The notes: a model not told the origin generated them from the letters alone. Counted from the stretch's first letter, positions 1 to 8,886 are shown. The stretch is 64,000 nucleotides of DNA from Bog-532 sp963830385 (GCA_963830385.1 CAWHMD010000014.1:162709-226708); one strand, 5' to 3'. Numbers and translations are program-made.

Positions 1-475
1 TCTCGTCGTCGTGGGCCTCGAGGACGCCCGCCGCCGAGCGGTCCCGCTGATACCAGGCGTCGGCCGCCTGCCGCCACATGTCCGCGGCCAGGTCGCCCAT
101 GCGCTGCACGAGCTTCCGGCAGCGGGGGGACAGGCTGGTGCTCAGCCCGGGATCGGCCCGGGCGGCGATCTCCACCACCGAGCGGTACGCCCGCTCGAAC
201 TCGGGCGCCACCCGCAGGACCGACAGCAGGAACCGCAGATCGCAGGCGACCGGCGCCTCGCGCAGGATCGCCCGGCTCGCCATCGCTTCCAGCTGCGGAT
301 AAAGGGCGTCGGTCAGCCGCTGGTGGTCAGCCAGGGCCGGCGGCACCGCGACGTCGCCGTCCAGGAGCGCGGCGGTGGCCCGCGGCAGATCCTCTTCGAT
401 CATCGCGAACAACTCGATAACCCGGGCCTCGATGGCCTCCAGGACCTGGTCGAGCTCCCGCCGGTAACCGGTCAT
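1..475 (-). CDS. phoU: PhoU-like phosphate signalling protein (3' end outside window)
   Basis: The minus strand is open from an ATG at 475 to the window edge, so the C-terminal part is missing. The visible 158 residues begin MTGYRRELDQVLEAIEARVI and continue as amphipathic helices. They include DLRFLLSVLRVAPEFERAY, which matches the PhoU core (usually D-LR-I-A-L-E-ER). PhoU proteins are helical-bundle regulators linking the Pst phosphate transporter to the PhoR/PhoP two-component system. The family call is from motif recall. The pst/pho neighbours, if any, would lie beyond position 1. The upstream neighbour is an unrelated membrane protein on the same strand, separated by about 135 bp. Confidence 0.8.
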   Translation of the reverse strand, partial: MTGYRRELDQVLEAIEARVIELFAMIEEDLPRATAALLDGDVAVPPALADHQRLTDALYPQLEAMASRAILREAPVACDLRFLLSVLRVAPEFERAYRSVVEIAARADPGLSTSLSPRCRKLVQRMGDLAADMWRQAADAWYQRDRSAAGVLEAHDDE

Positions 476-530
476 CACTGCGATCTCTGGGCACGGCCGC
501 CCGCTGCCCCGATCACAACAAATTATGCGC

Positions 531-556
531 GGCGACCCACAAGCTGAGCGCGGCCA
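531..556. repeat. 26-bp remnant matching the 3' part of the membrane gene at 6.8 kb
   Basis: Positions 531-556 match 6817-6842 at 25 of 26 bases, in the same orientation. On the minus strand both read PLAALS-F/L-WVA, the last transmembrane helix of the protein encoded at 6772-7581. Here the frame stops shortly afterwards at about 513. It looks like a stranded tail of a second copy of that membrane gene. Nothing else recognisable lies in 476-610. Confidence 0.5.
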
Positions 557-610
557 AAGGCCGGTCTGGTGCGCCTGGCGCTGCGGGGTGCCTCGTCCAG
601 ATCGTCCCCC

Positions 611-2275
611 CTAGATGGTCTCGCGCCACACGGCGCGCATGACCCAGCCGCGCCCGATCGCGTGCCGGCAGATCTGGCTGGGTGCCTCCTCGAGCGCTTT
701 GACCAGTTTCTCCTGGGCGGCCTCGTCCCATTCGAAGTCCCGGCGCCAGCCTTCGGCGGAATCGACCCGCATGGCCGGCCGGTCGTAGCCGTACTCCACC
801 GCGGCCGTCCTGAACGTCTCCGGCCGTGGTGGCATTTCGGTGCGGTCGTGATACTGCTCCCAGGGTGAAGAGGCACTCCGGTGCAGGCGATACCAGGACA
901 GCAGGCAGACGACGGACAAGACGCTGGCGATGGCACCACTGCCGGCTATCGACGCTTCCAGCATGTGGAGGACGTGCGGCGAGTGGCGCGGTTCGAGGGC
1001 GGCCGAGGTCGCGACGACCAGCGGCAGCGACGCGGAGATCGCGACGAGCGCGCGAGCCCACTTCAGCAAGTAGGCGGCCAGGCCATGGGAGGCCGACTGG
1101 GCGATGAGCGCCGCCACCCCGGCGGCGACGGCCACCAGGATCAGCGCCGGAGCGCCGCTGTCGGGCTGCAGGTTCCCCCGGAGCCGCCAGCAGGCGACCA
1201 GCAGAGCGAAGATCGCCCAGGCGGACAGCGTCGACGTCATCAGCCATCCCCGGGTCACCACCTGAAGGCCGACCTGGACCCGGGACAGCGACCCGTTCGG
1301 CACCTCGATCACATGCAGGCCCACGGTGGGGAAACCGCCCTGAACGTGGTCGAACGACGGCTTCCTGGCCCCGGGACGCCCCGCCAGCAGGCTGGCCTCC
1401 GCGATCTGGACTCCCTTGGGGGCGTCGATCTCGAAATGGAAGCTGTCGGTGTTCTCGGCGGCGGGCACCGGAAACCGGACCCGGGTGGTCGTCAGCCCCA
1501 GGGCCGAGCGCCAGACAACCGGGTGCAGCGGGTTCAGGCTCTCGCCCAGCTTGTAGTGACCATCGACGCTGTAGCCGGGCTTGCGGTACCGCAGGTGCAA
1601 CGGCTCGTCGCACGAGAACGTCAGCACCCGGCGCCGGGGGGCGCCGGTCGGGATCATCACCCAGAGCACGAAGTTGTCGGCCAGCCGGTCGAGCAGAGCG
1701 CGGAAAATCTGCTGGTCGGCAAGGCGGAGGACCGCCGGCGGAGCCGTCCGTTCCTCCAGCGACCTGTAAGCCGCGGACAGCTGCTGCTGATCACCGCTCA
1801 CCACCTGGTGGATGAAGCAGGCGACGGTGATGCGGGCGGCGGCCGCACCAATCGCGGTCGGCTCGCCGTCGGCCGGCCCCAGGACGGCATCGGCGCAAGC
1901 GAGCAGAACGGACTCGGTGATCGCCTGGTTCTGCCGCAACGTGGGCTGCACCACCGAGTGACCATCTTCGTCGCGCAACGAGAAGTTGACCGCCGTCTTG
2001 CGCCGCATCATGGACAGCGGGACCAGGCGGTAATTCTGGTCGTCGTCGCCGGCGAAGATCGGTGCCCGGTCCGGGATGTGGAATTCGGCGGTGACCCGGC
2101 GCACCACCGACCGGTCATCGCGGAAGGTGACGTGCTCGGTGCGGTGCGACACCCACGTGTTCCACCGCAGGAGCAGCAGCATCAGGCTGGCGCCGCAGTT
2201 CAGGCAGCATCGGGCGGCCGGATCGGCCTCGATGTCGCGCAGGCTGAGCACCGGCGGCAGGCGCCACGGCGCCAT
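611..2275 (-). CDS. Conserved hypothetical membrane protein, 554 aa
   Basis: I do not recognise a named family. The first ~320 residues are mostly soluble. They contain a Cys-rich patch near residues 23-27 (CCLNC) followed by a short hydrophobic Leu run, then mixed alpha/beta sequence. Four hydrophobic segments follow in the C-terminal part: GWLMTSTLSAWAIFALLVACW, APALILVAVAAGVAALIAQ, ALVAISASLPLVVATSA and IAGSGAIASVLSVVCLLSW. The last ~90 residues are charged and probably cytoplasmic. The layout suggests a membrane-anchored protein with a large soluble N-terminal domain. The ATG start has only a weak GGCGGG upstream, so it is uncertain. The gene stands alone between phoU and a divergent deacetylase. 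Confidence 0.6.
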   Translation of the reverse strand: MAPWRLPPVLSLRDIEADPAARCCLNCGASLMLLLLRWNTWVSHRTEHVTFRDDRSVVRRVTAEFHIPDRAPIFAGDDDQNYRLVPLSMMRRKTAVNFSLRDEDGHSVVQPTLRQNQAITESVLLACADAVLGPADGEPTAIGAAAARITVACFIHQVVSGDQQQLSAAYRSLEERTAPPAVLRLADQQIFRALLDRLADNFVLWVMIPTGAPRRRVLTFSCDEPLHLRYRKPGYSVDGHYKLGESLNPLHPVVWRSALGLTTTRVRFPVPAAENTDSFHFEIDAPKGVQIAEASLLAGRPGARKPSFDHVQGGFPTVGLHVIEVPNGSLSRVQVGLQVVTRGWLMTSTLSAWAIFALLVACWRLRGNLQPDSGAPALILVAVAAGVAALIAQSASHGLAAYLLKWARALVAISASLPLVVATSAALEPRHSPHVLHMLEASIAGSGAIASVLSVVCLLSWYRLHRSASSPWEQYHDRTEMPPRPETFRTAAVEYGYDRPAMRVDSAEGWRRDFEWDEAAQEKLVKALEEAPSQICRHAIGRGWVMRAVWRETI

Positions 2276-2498
2276 CCCGCCGAGGCTGAGCTCGTGATGG
2301 TGATCTCCTGGTCAAGGTCGTAGGTCATCGGCAGTCACCACCCGCATGGCTGTGGGCCGCCCGCCCCGGACGGCCGTTCTCCTCTTCGGAGTGCAGGAGT
2401 GGCGCCGCAGATACACCCGGCGGGCGGGACCCGCGGCTAGTAGGGTCGGATGGCCGGCCAGCCTGATGCCAGGGGCCTGACTCGCGGGGGGCAACAAC
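2276..2498. other. Divergent intergenic region, no gene seen
   Basis: This 223-bp stretch separates the minus-strand membrane gene from the plus-strand deacetylase lipoprotein and should hold both promoters. No inverted repeat or regulatory motif stands out. A GGGGGG run at about 2485 serves as ribosome binding site for the deacetylase. Confidence 0.4.
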
Positions 2499-3335
2499 AT
2501 GTCGGCTCATCGGGGGAGCAAGGTTGCCCTGGTTCGCGCGGGGGTGCTCGCCATCGACCTGGCCCTGACGGCCGTCGCGGTCGCGGGGTGCGGGGCGTCG
2601 TCGGGAGCGCGGCCGGCCGGGTCGTCAACCGCGCGGGCGTCGGCGCACGCGGTGGTCGCGCAGCCCGCGCTCGTCACCCGGCCGGTGCTGGCGGACGGCC
2701 CGACGTCACCGGCGAAGTGCCCGGCGGCGGCCTACGGGGCTCGCCACTACGCCCCCGGGACCGGGAAGACGGTGGCGCTGACCTTCGACGACGGGCCGGG
2801 GCGGAGCACCGACGCCATCCTCGGCATCCTGCGGCGCTACCGGGTGCCGGCCACGTTCTTCAACATCGGCCAGGCCATGGCGACCCGGCCGTACCTGGTG
2901 CAGGACGAGGTCCGGGACGGTTTCGCGATGGGCAACCACAGCTGGAGCCACCCGCACCTGACCAGGCTGTCCGCCGCCCTCCAGGGTGCCCAGCTGTCGC
3001 GGGCGAGCGCGGAGCAGCACCTCATCGCCGGGACGGTGCCGTGCGCGTTCCGGCCGCCCTTCGGGGAGTACGACGCGACCACGCTGCTGCTGGCCAAGCA
3101 GCGCCACCTGGGCGTGTGGCTGTGGTCGAACGACACGCTGGACTGGAAGGCCAACGGCTCGGGCTCGGCCTACTGGGTCCAGCGCGTCATCCGGCTGGCC
3201 GAGCAGGGCAGCGTGCTGTCGCACCCGATCCTGCTGATGCACAACGCCCGGGCCGGCGACCCGGCCACGGTCTCGGCCCTGCCCACGATCATCCGGTACT
3301 TCGAGGCCCGGGGCTATCACTTCGTCGCCCTGTGA
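2499..3335 (+). CDS. Lipoprotein polysaccharide deacetylase (CE4/NodB)
   Basis: This gene encodes a predicted exported metal-dependent deacetylase of N-acetylated polysaccharides such as peptidoglycan or chitooligosaccharide. Residues 1-30 form a lipoprotein signal with an AVAGC lipobox. A low-complexity Ala/Ser linker follows to about residue 80. The NodB domain has motif 1 TFDDGPG (catalytic Asp plus metal Asp), motif 2 HSWSHPHL (metal His residues) and motif 3 RPPFGEYD. A later LLMHN fits motif 5, which usually carries the His. The 278-aa length is normal for a single CE4 domain plus anchor. The start follows a G-rich ribosome site. It converges on the LacI-type gene with only 9 bp between stops. 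Confidence 0.88.
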   Translation: MSAHRGSKVALVRAGVLAIDLALTAVAVAGCGASSGARPAGSSTARASAHAVVAQPALVTRPVLADGPTSPAKCPAAAYGARHYAPGTGKTVALTFDDGPGRSTDAILGILRRYRVPATFFNIGQAMATRPYLVQDEVRDGFAMGNHSWSHPHLTRLSAALQGAQLSRASAEQHLIAGTVPCAFRPPFGEYDATTLLLAKQRHLGVWLWSNDTLDWKANGSGSAYWVQRVIRLAEQGSVLSHPILLMHNARAGDPATVSALPTIIRYFEARGYHFVAL

Positions 3336-3344
3336 CCAGTTGGG

Positions 3345-4370
3345 TCAGCGCCGGCCGGCGGGCGGGGCGGTGGAGCCGCGGACCCGCAGCGTGGGGGCCA
3401 GCAGGTGGACCTCGGCCGGGCGGCCGGGGTCGGCGACGCGGGCCAGCAGGGTGCGGGCGGCCAGCGCGCCGGCCGCCGAACCGGCGCTGTCCACGCTGGT
3501 CAGCGCGATCGAGCGGAGCCGGGCGAGGTAGGAGTTGTCGTAGCCGACCAGGGACAGCTGGCCCGGGACCGCCACGTTCATCTCCGAGGCCGCCGACTGG
3601 GCGCCGAGGCAGGTCACGTCGTCGACCGCGAAGATCGCGGTGGGCGGCTGGGGACCGCTGAGCAGGCGGACGGTGGCGCGGTAACCGGCCTCCTCGGTGA
3701 AGTCGCCGGGCTCGACCCGGATGTGGCCGCCGAGGCCGTGGTCCCGCATCGCCTCCTCGTAGCCCTGCTGGCGCAGCTTGGCGACGACGTTGCTGGTCCC
3801 GGACACCCGCCCGGAGATGTGGGCGATACGGCGGTGACCGAGCCCGGCCAGGTGCTCGGTCGCCAGCCGGGCGCCGAGCAGGTCGTCGTTGGTCACGGTG
3901 TCGACCCGCGGCAGGTCGACGTCCGGCCAGCCGACCGTGACGGTGGGAATGACGCTGGCGATCTCGGCGATGACCGGGGAGGCGGCCTGGGTCCCGGCCA
4001 GGATGAAGCCGTCCGCGTCGAGCTGGAGGAAGCCGCGCAGCGCCGACTCGTTCACGCTCCGGTCCAGCCGGCCGCCGCCGCTGAGGACCAGATGCCTCCC
4101 GTCCGCTTCGAGCGCCGGGACCAGGCCGTCGAGCAGGTCGATGAACCACGGGTGGCGGACGTCGTTGAGCAGCACGCCGACGGCGCGGCTACGGCCCTCG
4201 CGCAGGGTGCGGGCGGCCGAGTTGGGCCGGTAACCCAGCTCCGTCATGGACCGCTCGACGGCGGAGCGCCGGTCCGCGCTGACCTTCGGCGATCCCCGCA
4301 GCACCAGCGAGACCAGCGACTTGGAGACTCCGGCGTGCTCGGCCACGTCGCGGATGGTCGGCTTGGCCAC
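3345..4370 (-). CDS. LacI-family transcriptional regulator
   Basis: This is a 341-aa one-component regulator. Residues 3-50 hold the LacI helix-turn-helix TIRDVAEHAGVSKSLVSLVL followed by the hinge region YRPNSAARTLREG. A periplasmic-binding-like effector domain follows (VGVLLNDVRHPWFIDLLDG, HISGRVS, FAVDDVTCLGAQSA, LSLVGYDNSYLA). It is divergently transcribed from the P450-reductase fusion. The 166-bp intergenic region carries two copies of TGTTGGAACGATCTA, plausible operators for this protein. It could also control distant sugar genes, since LacI relatives usually sense sugars. The family call is firm; the target is inferred. Confidence 0.9.
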   Translation of the reverse strand: MAKPTIRDVAEHAGVSKSLVSLVLRGSPKVSADRRSAVERSMTELGYRPNSAARTLREGRSRAVGVLLNDVRHPWFIDLLDGLVPALEADGRHLVLSGGGRLDRSVNESALRGFLQLDADGFILAGTQAASPVIAEIASVIPTVTVGWPDVDLPRVDTVTNDDLLGARLATEHLAGLGHRRIAHISGRVSGTSNVVAKLRQQGYEEAMRDHGLGGHIRVEPGDFTEEAGYRATVRLLSGPQPPTAIFAVDDVTCLGAQSAASEMNVAVPGQLSLVGYDNSYLARLRSIALTSVDSAGSAAGALAARTLLARVADPGRPAEVHLLAPTLRVRGSTAPPAGRR

Positions 4371-4387
4371 GGCGGCTCCTCGCCAGG

Positions 4388-4402
4388 TGTTGGAACGATC
4401 TA
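4388..4402. promoter_or_regulatory. Candidate LacI-type operator, copy 1
   Basis: TGTTGGAACGATCTA occurs here and again exactly 70 bp downstream at 4458-4472. It lies just upstream of the lacI-type gene start (4370), so binding here could be autoregulatory. It is a direct repeat, and the copy itself is not a clean palindrome. Confidence 0.5.
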
Positions 4403-4457
4403 TTGATTCAGAGCTTAGCGGTCTTGACAGCAGCCAGCGGTTCGCCGATGCTTTCCT

Positions 4458-4494
4458 TGTTGGAACGATCTAACGATATCCAATTATCGTCCAA
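4458..4494. promoter_or_regulatory. Candidate LacI-type operator, copy 2 with inverted half-site
   Basis: The second TGTTGGAACGATCTA at 4458-4472 is followed by ATCGTCCAA at 4486-4494. The pair TTGGAACGAT ... ATCGTCCAA forms an inverted repeat differing by one base. It lies 42 bp upstream of the P450 start, a position suited to repression of that gene. Confidence 0.5.
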
Positions 4495-4536
4495 CCAAGT
4501 GATTGGCACGGGAGCCGGGCAAGCGGAGGTCGGGCA

Positions 4537-6771
4537 ATGGGCAGCAGCGCGGCGCGGGTCATGGAGTACGACCCCTTCAGCCAGGAGTTCCAGGCGGACC
4601 CGTTCCCGGCGTACCGCTGGATGCGCGACGAGGCGCCGGTGTTCTACAGCGAGAAGTGGAACTGGTGGGCCCTGTCCCGGTTCGAGGACGTGCGGGCGGC
4701 GGCGACCGACCCGCAGACGTTCCTCAGCTACGAGGGCATCGACATCGACGACACCGCCAAGGACCAGAGCGGACCCGGGTTCCTGCCCGACATCGACAAC
4801 CCGCGGCACGATCAGATCCGCCGGATGATCCAGCCCCAGCTGCTGCCCAACCGGATCGCCACCCGGGAGGATGCGGTCCGCCGGGTCGTGCGCGGGCTCA
4901 TCGACGGGTGGCGGCACCGGGGCACCGTGGACCTGGCCCAGGAGCTGGCCTGGCCGACGCCCAACGAGGTGTTCTTCGACCTGCTCGGCCTGCCCGCCGC
5001 CCGGGCGCAGGGGCGTGACCAGCTGAACCGCTGGATCCACGAGCTCAAGGACCGCCGTCCCGACGACTCCCGCCTCACCCCGGTGGCCAAGGCGGCCACC
5101 GCCGGGATCCAGGCCTACTTCGCGGACCTGCTGCACGAGCGGCGCGCCCGCCCGCGCGCGGACCTGGTGACCCACATCGTCACCGCCAAGATCGACGGGG
5201 TGCCGTTCGCCGAGGAGGACTTCGGGCCGGCCTCCGAGGTGCTCGGGCTGATGATGGTGCTGTTCCTCGGCGGGGTGGAGAGCACCTCCGGTCTCATCGG
5301 GACGCTGTTCAAGCTGCTGGCGGAGAACCCGGACCAGCGGGCGATCCTGCGGGCCGAGCCGGCCCTGATCCCCGACGCGGTCGAGGAGGCGATCCGCCTC
5401 GCCACCCCGCTGCAGCTGGTCGGCCGCACGACCAGCCGGGCGGTCACCCTGCACGGGGTCACGATCCCGGCCGGCGGCCGGGTGGTGCTGGTCTACGGGG
5501 CCGCCAACCGCGACGAGCGCCGCTTCCGCGACCCGGACCGGTTCGACGTCACCCGCGGGCGCCTCCGCCACCTCGGATTCGGGGAGGGGATGCACGGCTG
5601 CCTGGGGGCGCCGCTGGCCCGCCTGGAGGCGAAGGTCGCGCTGGAGGAGGGGCTGCCCGCGCTGGGCGACTACACGATCACCGCACCGCCGGAGCGCTAC
5701 CGGACCACGCCCAACATGTACGTCTGGGATCACCTCAACCTGGCGTTCCCGGTCGCCGCCACCCGAGGGCACCACCCGCAGGTGGAGACCGTCCGGTCCA
5801 CCAGCACCAGCGTCACGGTGCTGGCCAGCGAGTTCGAGGCCGACGTGCGGGTGGAGGGCAAGGAGGAGGTGGCGGACGGCGTGGTCGCGCTGACCCTGCG
5901 GCGGCTGGCCGGCGGCCCGCTGCCGGCGTGGTCGCCGGGCGCGCACGTCGACCTGATCCTGGACGGGGTGCCGACCCGGCAGTACTCGCTGTGCGGCGAC
6001 CCGGCCGACCACCACGCCTGGCGGCTGGGCATCCTGCGGGACGAGGCCGGCGGTGGCGGCTCGCGTTTGGTCCACGACCGGCTGCGGGCCGGTGACACCG
6101 TCCGGGTCCGCGGCCCGCGCAACAACTTCGAGCTGCTGGACTCGCCCCGGTACCTGTTCATCGCGGGCGGGATCGGTATCACCCCGGTGCTGCCGATGAT
6201 CGCGGCGGCGTCGGCCGCCAGCGCCGGCTGGCGGCTGCTGTACGGCGGCCGCCGCCGGGCCTCGATGGCCTTCCTGCCCGAGCTGGCCCGCTACGGCGAC
6301 CGGGTCATGGTGGCCCCGCAGGACGAGACCGGGCTGCTGGACCTGGACGCCTGGCTGGGCACCCCGCAGCCGGGCACGCTGGTCTACTGCTGCGGCCCGG
6401 AGCCACTGCTGGCCGCGGTCGAGGAGCGCTGCCGGGCCTGGCCGCCCCGGACGCTGCGAGTCGAGCGGTTCAGCGCCCGGCCGCTGACCGCGCCGGTCCG
6501 GGCCGAGGCGTTCGACGTCGAGCTGGCGCGCAGTGAGCTCAGGCTGACGGTCCCGCCCGATCGCTCCATCCTCGACGTGGTCGAGGAGGCCGGGGTCGGG
6601 GTCCTGTCCTCCTGCGCGGAGGGCACCTGCGGGACCTGTGAGACCGCGGTCCTCAGCGGCCTGCCCGACCACCGCGACTCGGTCCTCACCGAAGAGGAGC
6701 GCGAGGCCGGGGGCTGCATGATGATCTGCGTGTCCCGCTCCTGCACCGCGCGCCTGGTGCTGGATCTTTAA
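4537..6771 (+). CDS. Self-sufficient cytochrome P450 fused to phthalate-dioxygenase-type reductase (CYP116B-like)
   Basis: This 744-aa fusion carries a class VII P450 and its own electron supply, so NAD(P)H electrons pass FMN to [2Fe-2S] to heme in one chain. The P450 part (1 to ~410) has an I-helix GGVEST (~res 243), an ExxR-type EEAIR and the heme-Cys loop FGEGMHGCLG (Cys ~353). After a short linker the reductase part starts near 428, with the FMN-binding RQYSLCG motif and a nucleotide-binding stretch GGIGITPVLP. It ends in a plant-type ferredoxin motif CAEGTCGTC (~res 692). It is slightly shorter than typical CYP116B proteins (~780 aa). Substrate is unknown. Putative LacI-type operators lie upstream. 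Confidence 0.92.
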   Translation: MGSSAARVMEYDPFSQEFQADPFPAYRWMRDEAPVFYSEKWNWWALSRFEDVRAAATDPQTFLSYEGIDIDDTAKDQSGPGFLPDIDNPRHDQIRRMIQPQLLPNRIATREDAVRRVVRGLIDGWRHRGTVDLAQELAWPTPNEVFFDLLGLPAARAQGRDQLNRWIHELKDRRPDDSRLTPVAKAATAGIQAYFADLLHERRARPRADLVTHIVTAKIDGVPFAEEDFGPASEVLGLMMVLFLGGVESTSGLIGTLFKLLAENPDQRAILRAEPALIPDAVEEAIRLATPLQLVGRTTSRAVTLHGVTIPAGGRVVLVYGAANRDERRFRDPDRFDVTRGRLRHLGFGEGMHGCLGAPLARLEAKVALEEGLPALGDYTITAPPERYRTTPNMYVWDHLNLAFPVAATRGHHPQVETVRSTSTSVTVLASEFEADVRVEGKEEVADGVVALTLRRLAGGPLPAWSPGAHVDLILDGVPTRQYSLCGDPADHHAWRLGILRDEAGGGGSRLVHDRLRAGDTVRVRGPRNNFELLDSPRYLFIAGGIGITPVLPMIAAASAASAGWRLLYGGRRRASMAFLPELARYGDRVMVAPQDETGLLDLDAWLGTPQPGTLVYCCGPEPLLAAVEERCRAWPPRTLRVERFSARPLTAPVRAEAFDVELARSELRLTVPPDRSILDVVEEAGVGVLSSCAEGTCGTCETAVLSGLPDHRDSVLTEEEREAGGCMMICVSRSCTARLVLDL

Positions 6772-7581
6772 CCGGGCCGCCGCGCTCAGGAAACGTGCGG
6801 GGGCCGGGTGGCGCAGGGCGACCCAGAAGCTGAGCGCGGCCAGCGGAAGCTCGACGAAGGCCATGGCGATCGCCTCGTAAAAGGCCGCGCCGGTCGCGGG
6901 GACGATGTTGATCCAGGCGTCGCAGATGAGCAGGGCACCGGTGACCGCGGCCGGAACGGCGGTCACGCCCGGCCGGCGCTGAAGGGCCAGGGCGGTGGCG
7001 GCCAGCGCGATGACCTCGAACACGTCAAGGCCGGTCCAGGCCAGCTTGAGGTGATGAGCGGTCTGGGCCGCTGGTGACATGGTCAGCCTGATGACGACCG
7101 AGGGCACCAGGGTCAGCGCGCCGGCGATCAGCGCGATCGGCAGCCAGCGGGCCGGACCGTAGGCCGAGAACTCGCTTCGTATCGCGACGACGCACATCCC
7201 GATGATCACGACGACCAGGATCAGCAGGGTGGGGATCGCCCCGGCCCAGTTCGAGCCGCCCACCTGGGTCAGGCACCGGAACCAGACCGCGATGAACGTG
7301 GCGGCGGCGGTGAACGCGGCGGTCACGGCGGCCAGCGGGGAGCCCCGGTGGTAGGTCCAGGCCGTCACCAGGATGCCCGCGATCATGGCGAGGAACAGGC
7401 CGACGCTGAGCGGGCGGACCTGGTGCGCCTCAGCCCGCGGCGGCTGGGTGATGAAGAGGAACACCACCCAGGGAGCCAGTCCGGCCGCGCAGGCCCAGAA
7501 CAGCCAGCTGAGATGACGCTCCGCCCAGGCCAGGCGGCCCGTCCGCCCGCCCGGCGTAATCAGCTCGAGTTGTTCCCCCAC
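6772..7581 (-). CDS. Seven-TM hypothetical membrane protein with no stop before the P450 gene
   Basis: From ATG 7581 the frame encodes a compact multi-pass protein (about 270 aa, about seven hydrophobic helices). These include LSWLFWACAAGLAPWVVFLFI, LSVGLFLAMIAGILVTAW and a last helix PLAALSFWVALRHP. The family is not recognised. No stop follows the last helix. The frame stays open through the whole antisense strand of the convergent P450 gene to 4408, giving a formal length of 1057 aa. The antisense extension is Gly/Arg/Gln-rich and not protein-like. I therefore give only the membrane part and treat the native stop as lost or displaced. It lies downstream of fdhA, separated by a terminator. 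Confidence 0.55.
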
Positions 7582-7608
7582 CGTGACCCGCCTCCCAACC
7601 CGAGCGAA

Positions 7609-7643
7609 AACGCCCCAGGCCAGTAAACCTGGCCGGGGGCGTT
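7609..7643 (-). terminator. Intrinsic terminator of fdhA
   Basis: AACGCCCC ... GGGGCGTT enclose a second pair GGCCAG ... CTGGCC around a TAAAC loop. On the minus strand the hairpin is followed by TTTTCG. It sits just after the minus-strand formaldehyde dehydrogenase stop. Confidence 0.7.
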
Positions 7644-7662
7644 CGGGGATAACCGGATCGTC

Positions 7663-8886
7663 TCAGTTCTGGCTGGCGACGATCCCGTGCGGGTCGAGGA
7701 CGAACTTCTTGGCGACGCCGCTGTCGAAGTCGGCGTAGCCGCGCGGGGCGTCCTCGAGCGGGATGACCGTCGCGCCGACCGCGTCGGCGATCTTGACCTT
7801 GTCATGCAGGATGGCCTGCATGAGGCCGTAGTTGTACTTCATGACCGGGCACTGGCCGGTGGTGAACGACAGTGACTTGGCCCAGCCGGTACCCAGCGAC
7901 AGGGACAGCGAGCCGACCTTGGCAGCCTCGTCGATGCCGCCCGGGTCACCGGTCACGTACAGGCCGGGGATGCCGATCGCGCCGCCCGCCGCGGTCACCT
8001 CCATCATGGAGTTGAGCACGGTGGCGGGGGCCTCCTTGGCGTCGGCGCTGCCGTGGCCGCGGGCCTCGAAGCCGACCGCGTCGACCGCGGCGTCGACCTC
8101 GGGGACGCCGAGGATCTGCTCGAGCTGGTCCTTGGGGTCGCCTTCGGCCACGTTGACGCTCTCGCAGCCGAAGTTGCGGGCCCGGTCCAGCCGTTCGGCG
8201 TTGAGGTCACCGACGATGACGACGGCCGCCCCCAGCAGTTGCGCGCCGACCGCGGCGGCCAGCCCGACCGGCCCGGCGCCGGCGATGTACACGGTCGAGC
8301 CCGGCTTGACACCGGCCGTCACCGCCCCGTGGAACCCGGTCGGGAAGATGTCCGACAGCATGGTCAGGTCCTTGACCTTGGCCAGGGCCTGGTCCTTGTC
8401 GGGGAACTTGAGCAGGTTCCAGTCCGCGTACGGCACCATCACGTACTCGGCCTGGCCGCCGACCCAGCCGCCCATGTCCACGTAACCGTAGGCCGAGCCC
8501 GGCCGGTCGGGGTTGACGTTCAGGCAGATGCCGGTCTTGCCTTCCTTGCAGTTCTTGCACCGCCCGCAGGCGATGTTGAACGGGACGCTGGCGAGGTCGC
8601 CGACCTTGATGAACTCGACGTCGCGGCCGGTCTCGATGACCTCGCCGAGGATCTCGTGCCCGAGGACCAGCCCGGCCGGGGCGGTGGTGCGCCCGCGGAC
8701 CATGTGCTGGTCACTGCCGCAGATGTTGGTCGAGACGACCTTGAGGATCACGCCGTGCTCGCACTTGCGGCCCACGTTGGCCGGGTTGACCCCGGGGCCG
8801 TCCTGCAGCTCCAGCTTGGGATAGGGGATGTCCTGTACTTCGACCTTGCCCGGCTCGATGTAGGCAACTGCTCTGTTTCCGGTCAT
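7663..8886 (-). CDS. fdhA: Glutathione-independent formaldehyde dehydrogenase (zinc MDR family)
   Basis: This 407-aa protein matches the Pseudomonas putida-type FdhA, which oxidises formaldehyde to formate with tightly bound NAD. Catalytic-zinc residues lie in NICGSDQHMVRGR (~res 56) and LGHEILGEV. The structural-zinc loop is CGRCKNCKEGKTGIC. The family-typical insertions NPDRPGSAYGYVDMGGWVGG and LSDIFPTGFHG are present, and the Rossmann motif is AGAGPVGLAAA. The length is normal. It is monocistronic with its own terminator. A paralogue lies at 13.4 kb beside the PQQ dehydrogenase, so this copy probably serves aldehyde detoxification or C1 oxidation. Confidence 0.88.
   Translation of the reverse strand: MTGNRAVAYIEPGKVEVQDIPYPKLELQDGPGVNPANVGRKCEHGVILKVVSTNICGSDQHMVRGRTTAPAGLVLGHEILGEVIETGRDVEFIKVGDLASVPFNIACGRCKNCKEGKTGICLNVNPDRPGSAYGYVDMGGWVGGQAEYVMVPYADWNLLKFPDKDQALAKVKDLTMLSDIFPTGFHGAVTAGVKPGSTVYIAGAGPVGLAAAVGAQLLGAAVVIVGDLNAERLDRARNFGCESVNVAEGDPKDQLEQILGVPEVDAAVDAVGFEARGHGSADAKEAPATVLNSMMEVTAAGGAIGIPGLYVTGDPGGIDEAAKVGSLSLSLGTGWAKSLSFTTGQCPVMKYNYGLMQAILHDKVKIADAVGATVIPLEDAPRGYADFDSGVAKKFVLDPHGIVASQN

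Noticed and set aside
4408..6771. Antisense continuation of the membrane gene through the P450 as a coding sequence
   Set aside because: The translation is Gly/Arg/Gln/Ala-rich with no domain, while the opposite strand is a complete P450-reductase. Long antisense open frames are expected in GC-rich coding DNA.
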